This document shows, in pieces, positions 57,679 through 64,000 of a DNA stretch of 64,000 bases; within the stretch, counting starts at the first letter, position 1; the number at the start of each line of letters is the position of its first letter. The translations under genes were made by a program, and so were the position numbers. The stretch is from NCBI GenBank assembly GCA_025667525.1, contig CM046881.1, positions 500,113,627-500,177,626 of the forward strand, written 5' to 3'. The notes under the pieces are model-generated. The model was not told the DNA's origin and did no database searches. It saw only the letters and a list, made by a program, of their open reading frames with translations. The DNA is from Glebionis coronaria. Taxonomy: Eukaryota; Streptophyta; Magnoliopsida; Asterales; Asteraceae.

Positions 57679-60600
57679 TGTAACACCCCCAAATTTATAC
57701 AACTCAATATAGCGGAAGACTAGTTGGTGTTACGGGATAGCACATTACTCACATCATAGACAACGCATAAAAATCGCGTCGTTTATTAATAAAGCATTTC
57801 CATTCATAAATATCAAAGTTACATAGGTCCCAAGTCATATTATTTCATACAAGTTTTACAAAGAATTTGAATGGAAAATATTGTTTAGGTGCGGGCCATG
57901 AATTCTTGTCGTCTTCCCGAGAATTACCTTCAAGTACCTGAGATAAAACATGTTAAAAGAAAAGGTCAGCGATTACGCCGAGTGAATTTATAGAGTTTAA
58001 TAAACCATCAATATAATATCGGTATAAAATTATTACCGAAAATCATTTTGTACAAATCATTGTAATAGGCCATAAAATAGCCAAAATCATTTTATACAAA
58101 TCCTTATCAAAAATCATAATATAGGCATTTGCCTTAAAAATCATTATACGAGCCAATGTCGTAAAAACATCATACAATACGTCTTATGACGTTGTATGAA
58201 AATAAAAACCGTTATATGAATATGGTTATGGAAACCAAAACACGAACATAATATCAATAGTATGACCCTGTTTTGCTAGTCAGGCAACACATCGTAATTC
58301 AGTGCGTCTAGTAGTATTTTGTTAACTGGATTATTATAAGCCGCATGACATTGTTACCTTACTAAACCAACAACGGGTAGCTAACCCGATACTCAATTTG
58401 CCCATCTAAAGTAGCGTGTCGTCACAAAGGTCACGCTATGGAAATCTTCTCATACATAAATTCGCTTACCAATCAATGTGGCACGACGGGGATCAACCGT
58501 CAAGGCGCGAACTGGGGTGATCGTCCCCAAATAGTACTATTATATGCACAAGCGTCTACCAACTCCCGGTAGTTCACAATTCATGCTAATGGGACTTTTA
58601 GTGACATAACCTAACTTTAATAATCCATTTTATTTCATCTATCGGGTCCTTTAATCATTTATCGGGTCATACAATCGGGTCATTCAATCATACGGGTCCA
58701 AATCAATAAACAAACAATCGGGACAAATGGTGTCCTATTTTATAAAAACTAACATGTTATCTCCCTCGCGGGTTTATAAAACATTTATAAAAACATTTAA
58801 AAGAGTGCGAGGCTATGAACTCACGTTGAGGTGGGAAGGCGGGTGATCGGCAATTCGGACGTACGGTACGTGCTTCAATCACGGAAACCTAGACAAATAA
58901 TACTCGGTCTTAGACTCATATCCAATGACTTTATAAAAATAACAATTATGTATACATATGATGATTATATATATATGATGATCAATTGGGTTTACATATT
59001 CTCGTTTACTCATTTTAGTGTTATATGTCGATAATTTTTATACTAGTTTACTAGTTTTACCTTTTTACACGTTTTAAGTCCAATAAACTTATTATAAGTT
59101 ATTTAACTTGTTTTAATCCATTTTGTACTTATATTATCAGTATTTAAGCTTTCAAGTTGGGCCCAAATGGGTTAAGCCCAATAAGTTCTTTTTATGAGTG
59201 TTTATCTCATTGAGTCCAATTATTAGCCCAAGTATTAGTCCAATATGTTTACTTAGCTCGTTAATGTCCGTATGTCCTATAGTTCGGGTTTTATCGGTTT
59301 TTACTTGTTATACATGTCTATATATCAGTATATAAGTTTTATAAAGTTTTCATTAGACGGGTCCAACCATCTAAGTTTTATTTAACAAAAACGTTAATTT
59401 TACGGCAATAGCCGAAAAAGTCGTAAAAATCATGTTTATAGTTTTATATCTTATAAAACTTAACAAGTTACCATTTTTATAAAATGTACACTTATTTAAC
59501 CTTTTACATACTTATATAAATATAATTCATAAGTTAGTGGGTTTCCATTTATATTTTATACTATTAAATTTTGAGTGCTTATATAATAGTATTATACTTT
59601 ATTTTTAAAAAATCTGATTTTTATCTTTACTTTCACCAAAACTGCCATATCTTGAGTTCTATATGGATATAGAAGCTCAAATTTTTATCACATATACTAA
59701 ATGATATGTGATACATTTAACTCTTCTATAGCTACTGTTGAATTATCCTTTAAGTATTTTCTAAAAATCGTCCAAAACAGTAACCTCAGATTTATACCCT
59801 AAACTTGTTTTGATCATATCTCACTCATTACAATGATTCCATTGCATGGCCAACTCTCACATGTGTACAAGACCCATAGCTTACTTTAAATCCATTCTAC
59901 TTCATCATTTTATCAGTTTACCATATGGTTATTTACTGTTTTATACAGCCATCAAATTTAACCAAGATTTTAACCTTGTTTCTTATAGTCTTTCATCTTT
60001 TTAATCATGTTTATCAACACCAAATCCCCACATAACATTTTTATCATCATATAATCATCATATACATATACAATAGGAAATAAAATACATGTTTACATAA
60101 TCAAAATAACAAGAAGATGAGGAGGACAATCTCTATACCACCATTAGTGATGAAAAGATGAGGTTTTTGATGAACAAGACTTGGTTCTTTTTATCAAATC
60201 TTCAACTTGGTAAATGAACTTCTTGGGTCCTTCAAATGGATGAATATCTTCATGAAGATCAGTCTAGGAACTCCATGGAAACTCCTTTCCACATGTTATA
60301 ACCACCTCCAATCTTCATCTTTTCAATGGGTTTTCATCATATGTAAATTATACATATGATTTATGGTTGATTTTTTTGATCAATGGTGGTGTTTTTGATG
60401 AATGATAGACGTTCATAAGGAGTAGAGAGAGAGAGTGTGGGAGTTTTGCATGTAACAAAGTGAGGAAATGGTTTTGTGTAGGTGGTTTTGTGGTTTTGGT
60501 GGAAGAAGTAGCTTACAAGTTAAGCTTAAAAATGACAAGTGTAGTAGTAGTAGCTACAACTTGACACCTCAAAGGGTGTGGTGGAGTAAGCTTGGCCATC

Positions 60601-61143
60601 CCATGTGTGGGGTGGGAAAGTGTAAAACTTGTCCCATCCCACTAATTTACGGGTATTCCTCGATTCTAGTTTTCTCGATTTGCGTGCCCTCAGGTCGTTT
60701 TACGAATAACGTTTTTATAAATTATGAATCAACGGCACAAAACGAATCTAATAAATATTGTCTCATCAAAAACGGAGTTCGAAGACGTAAATACGTAATC
60801 CTAAGGTTTCCAGTTTTGTCATAAAGGACGTTAAAATATTCACGTAAGTCCTATCTCTTCTCGTAAATTTGTGAGTTTATGAACTAACTCAAATTTAAAA
60901 TCCCAAAATAATATTCACGGATAAATTTATTTTCTGAAATGTCGGACTGTCACCAAAAACGGTGTATGTAAACGTAAGCACGTAACGTATAATCCTCCGG
61001 TTTAGACGTAGTCGATGCTACTTCAAGACGTAAAATCCAAATTTCTTCCCAAAAATAAGTGAGTTCATATTATAACATTAAAATAATATTTTCAAATAAA
61101 TATTGAGAATAAAATATAAACCATAAATTGACGGATTGATACA
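57679..61143 (-). repeat. 3' LTR of chromovirus-type element D
   Basis: On the minus strand it runs from TGTATCAATCC (61143) to GGGGGTGTTACA (57679), 3465 bases. The 5' edge is fixed by the polypurine tract GTTTAGGGGTAAATG at 61145-61159. The other edge follows CAAGG (57674-57678, probable target duplication; partner not in window). The region near the 3' edge shares the ACTYRGCGTA ... CAGGTACT plan with the solo LTR at 20160-22997. Inverted GTAACACC / GGTGTTAC lie at 57680-57687 and 57726-57733. The 118-codon plus frame at 60468-60824 has no domain and runs against the element. Confidence 0.82.
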
Positions 61144-61181
61144 GCATTTACCCCTAAACAGGATCTTTGTCCTCAAAGATC
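61144..61181 (-). promoter_or_regulatory. Polypurine tract and adjacent palindrome (element D)
   Basis: Minus strand: GATCTTTG-AGGA-CAAAGATC (61181-61162), two bases, then GTTTAGGGGTAAATG and the LTR. The tract primes plus-strand DNA synthesis. The palindrome shares TTGAGGACAA with the Athila elements. Confidence 0.65.
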
Positions 61182-62330
61182 ATCTTATCTTACTACTCGC
61201 TTCTTATAAAGTTAAAGCCATGTGGGTATTTCCTCCACATTCGGTCTTTTCTCACAAGTGTAATTCATTACAATACGTGAGTTTCATCAAACATAACTAC
61301 GGGAATAAGATAAGGCTAAATGTTGACTTACTTTCTCTATCCATGATGTTCACGGGTTTTTGATGAATGCAACTTTTCGCCGATCAAAGCTCTACTAAGA
61401 ATAATCAGATTCTCACTTGATAGATATTTCATCAAGTTCGATATACGAAACATAATTCGCGCAGCTCTTGAAGTCCTAGGGTAGATCCAGCTTATATGCC
61501 TTTCAAACCAATCTTTTACATCATCTCAATGGTCCCATACAACGGGGACTTATATCCCATGATTTGTCAGATCATGAATTCATTTTTCCAAGTTTAAAAA
61601 TTATGGCATAACTTCGCTACCCATTTGGCACTTCAAGATCTACATTTCACATTCACATAACCTCTTGCCCACTACCGGCAGTCAATAATCAAATCCTAAT
61701 TTCACCAATCATTTCAAGTCTCGCAGGTCGGGTATTTTGTAAGGTTAGGTTCGCCATCATAGGAAACCTTAACCTAAAGGACATGTCTAACTCACTATGG
61801 GTGTATGTCGGATGTCTCCATCTCAACTCTTGCTTACAGATGCTCTAAGATTTAGATCCTAACAAGATTAGATCTTGATCCTAATATGATAGTTATCAAG
61901 GATAATCTCTCCAAAGGAAATCGATTATACGGTCTATTACCAAAGGTCAATCATTCAAACATAAAACAGCACTTATATTACTTTGTATCGTTACTTTACC
62001 TCGTCCCTTCGATTTGGGGTGGTACATAGTACTCTCATCAAGGTTCGTTCTCAATGATTTCTGAGCAAATCTCTAGAAATTTGATGCGAAGCGAGGATCT
62101 TGATAAAGATGTTCGATACAGGCACACTATGTTTACATAACTCTTTTGCATTTATCATTAACGGGAATGATATTAGCAGATTTGGTCAGTCTGTCGACGA
62201 TGACCCAAATCGAATCAAATTCAGATGATGACCTTTGCAATAGCTAGACGTTTACTAATGTATGAGGCGATGTCTGCCTTCATAATTGCCATTAGTACAA
62301 CTTCTTCAGACAAAGATACATTTAGTCAAA
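61182..62330 (-). pseudogene. Chromovirus integrase with C-terminal region (element D)
   Basis: Heavily decayed. Reading from 62330: a zinc-region end (MKADIASYISKRLAIAKV, with the expected Cys residues replaced), the core start DSIWVIVDRLTKSA near 62220-62175, DPRFASNF near 62090, TMYHPKSKGRGKVTIQS near 62020-61980, VIDF..WRDYP near 61925, and a late ISNLMKYLSSENLI near 61440, which lies where chromovirus integrases enter the chromodomain. Stops and frame changes appear every 20-40 codons. Order and strand fit the RT remnant upstream and the LTR downstream. Confidence 0.75.
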
Positions 62331-63069
62331 AATGACATACATATAATACTTATACTTACAATTTCCAACATAACTATATCTCACAATCCTCCATATTTAG
62401 ACAATCACATGTGGTCTTTAAAACATTTAACGCTATCGGCTTCTCAACTCTAATGGTTCACACTAGCCGTGAAACCTTTCACTATTTATATTATCCTTTT
62501 TACAAACATTGTTTATTTTTATATCGTTCAGCAATTTATTTTGCACCTTCAATATTAAGGAACACATCCTAATTGATTCTTTATAATTTCTACATAATGT
62601 GTCAGTATTTATATTCATTTTTCCTGATGATATAGTTATCATGTCCATATTTATTCAAAAATTATTTCTTCACATTTTCTGAGTTTTAGTTTCTTCTCAA
62701 CTATCATCTTTATCCGTTTTACTCAATCCGTCGTCTAAAACGTCGATAATTATTATGATTAATTAAATAATTATTAGTTAATTTTTATGAAGCGTAAACG
62801 TAAAAGTTTTAAATTTCTTAGTTCGACCAATTATATAAAATGTTCAAAAATAAATTTGAATTAAATTAACACGATTTTTGTTGATTTATCGAAAATAATT
62901 AATAGGATTCGTAAATGTTCGAAAAATCTTTGGTTATACTGTGGTCAAAATTTTCTTAGTTTGAAAAGCGTAAATTATCGTTTCAAATTTCAAGTCATGG
63001 TTTCAATGGTTTCCTCAATCCCTTTGAGGTTATCTTGAGGTATACACAAACATTTACCCCTAAACAGAA
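62331..63069 (-). other. Degenerate stretch of element D, RNase H expected
   Basis: This should hold RNase H between RT and integrase, but I find no clear motif. It is very AT-rich. A second PPT-like string CTGTTTAGGGGTAAATG (minus strand, 63049-63065) suggests part may be LTR-like sequence inserted or copied here. Confidence 0.4.
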
Positions 63070-64000
63070 GTTTAGTTAAATGGTTTGTGTATAAGGTAAT
63101 AATCCCTTAAAATCCTTTGTTAAAACATTTGTCAAAATATATTTGCACTTTCTTTTTAGTATAACTCAAGGTCTTAAATGACTTCTAAATTTTGAAGAGT
63201 CAATTTATATTCCATTATCTATTAATCACATAGTCAAATAATGTAAGGGTTTAAGTCTTTAATCACATATCAATTATTCAAGGTTCAGGTTTTCACTGTT
63301 CGGCCAATTCAGGGCAGTCTATAAATAATTATTAACTCATTCTTATTCAGATAAACAAACATATAGTCCTTAATGATCACGAACATGAATTTATCAAATT
63401 ACAGCCTACACACGTGATTCACCAAATTTATGAATACTACATGTGTATTAGTCAATCCAAACGACATCACGTGAAACTCATAATGTTCATTACAAGTTCT
63501 GGATGTGGTGATTGGAATAGATAATCTCTTTCGCAGATGCGAAGTTGATGATAACCATGTCGTGAATCAAATCTTAAAAACATACACTAGAACCTTGTAA
63601 ATGATCGAACAAATCTTCCAATTCGAGATATGGATATCGTTTTGGATTGTCAATTTACTCAGTTTACAGTAATCTATAAACATAAGGAATGATAACACCA
63701 TAGCTCTTCATGATGACAGGCTTGGTATAATAAAATCTTTCTTCGAAAACTCTCTCAGTTGTACGGTAATTCCTTTAATTTAGATGGTGCTGACGTACAG
63801 TGCACAAGCCACAGGTGCAACACCAGGAATGTAATCAATACCAATTTCAACTTGCCTTAATGGCAAAAGTCTACGTAATTCATTAACAAATACTTACTAA
63901 AGTTTCAGATCACATAAACATCTTCTAATAAATTCATCTTAGGTTCTTCCTATATTACAATATCTATAACTAGTTCACAACCATTCACGGTATGATTTCA
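63070..64000 (-). pseudogene. Chromovirus reverse transcriptase (element D), decayed
   Basis: Minus strand, from the window edge inward: IPGVAPVACALYVS (about 63822), LRESFRRK, DSRHGYHQLRICERDY (about 63565-63515), HYEFHVMSFGLTNT (about 63485-63445), and the palm motif, where the expected catalytic Asp-Asp pair reads Lys-Asp (AAG GAC, 63366-63371). YTKKKVQIYFDKC near 63140 corresponds to the thumb region. Several stops. The family is recognisable as the chromovirus type of Ty3 RT, distinct from the Athila RT at 24249-25431. It continues beyond the window. Confidence 0.8.

Noticed and set aside
60468..60824. 118-codon plus frame in the D LTR as a gene
   Set aside because: Runs against the element, begins in GT-rich LTR sequence, and shows no domain.

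Overview
This is a plant nuclear window made almost entirely of nested transposable elements. I find no intact host gene, no rRNA or complete tRNA gene, no CRISPR array and no bacterial-type operon. The element content (Ty3 Athila lineage with PBS of the TGGCGCCGCTGCCGG type, chromovirus LTRs ending GGGTGTTACA, a Ty1-copia element with a long gag-to-protease linker, CACTA transposase genes) indicates a large-genome eudicot; Asteraceae is my best guess from the general look of the gag and pol proteins, but that is inference.

Layout. 1-5372: minus-strand Athila element A1 (broken gag, leader, PBS, 4.0 kb LTR), inserted in the 3' part of a chromovirus-type LTR (5373-6240), which itself truncates a minus-strand Athila element B1 (6241-8205). 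8206-9257: unassigned bases and one end of a CACTA-like non-autonomous element. 9258-41830: a five-level stack. An old copia pseudogene (C; 9258-10992 and 40843-41830) holds a TIR element (10993-40800), which holds a copia element with matching 369-bp LTRs and target duplication AATAT (11490-40751), which holds an Athila element B2 with target duplication CTTCT (16875-34234), which holds two solo LTRs (20160-22997 with GTGAC; 25563-28604 with GTTAC). 42409-46510: minus-strand CACTA genes (a spliced TnpA/Transposase_24-like gene, and TNP2 with DUF4218 and DUF4216 domains). 46511-48178: an unrecognised spliced-looking fragment. 48179-57678: plus-strand Athila element A2, same family as A1, with gag and protease but no RT or integrase. 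57679-64000: minus-strand chromovirus D (3' LTR, decayed integrase and RT).

The coding parts are mostly pseudogenes. The most interesting structure is non-coding: (1) perfect or near-perfect inverted repeats at the 5' terminus of nearly every LTR, with paired changes between copies; (2) arrays of a short conserved core with divergent spacers in the transcribed leaders of three elements, with a different core in two relatives at the same place; (3) a palindrome with the core TTGAGGACAA near polypurine tracts in both Athila and chromovirus elements; (4) a hairpin just downstream of the PBS in A1 and A2; (5) an Athila element with matching target duplication whose LTRs begin TAATA and end TATTA instead of TG...CA. 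All comparisons were made by eye; identities and ages are approximate.
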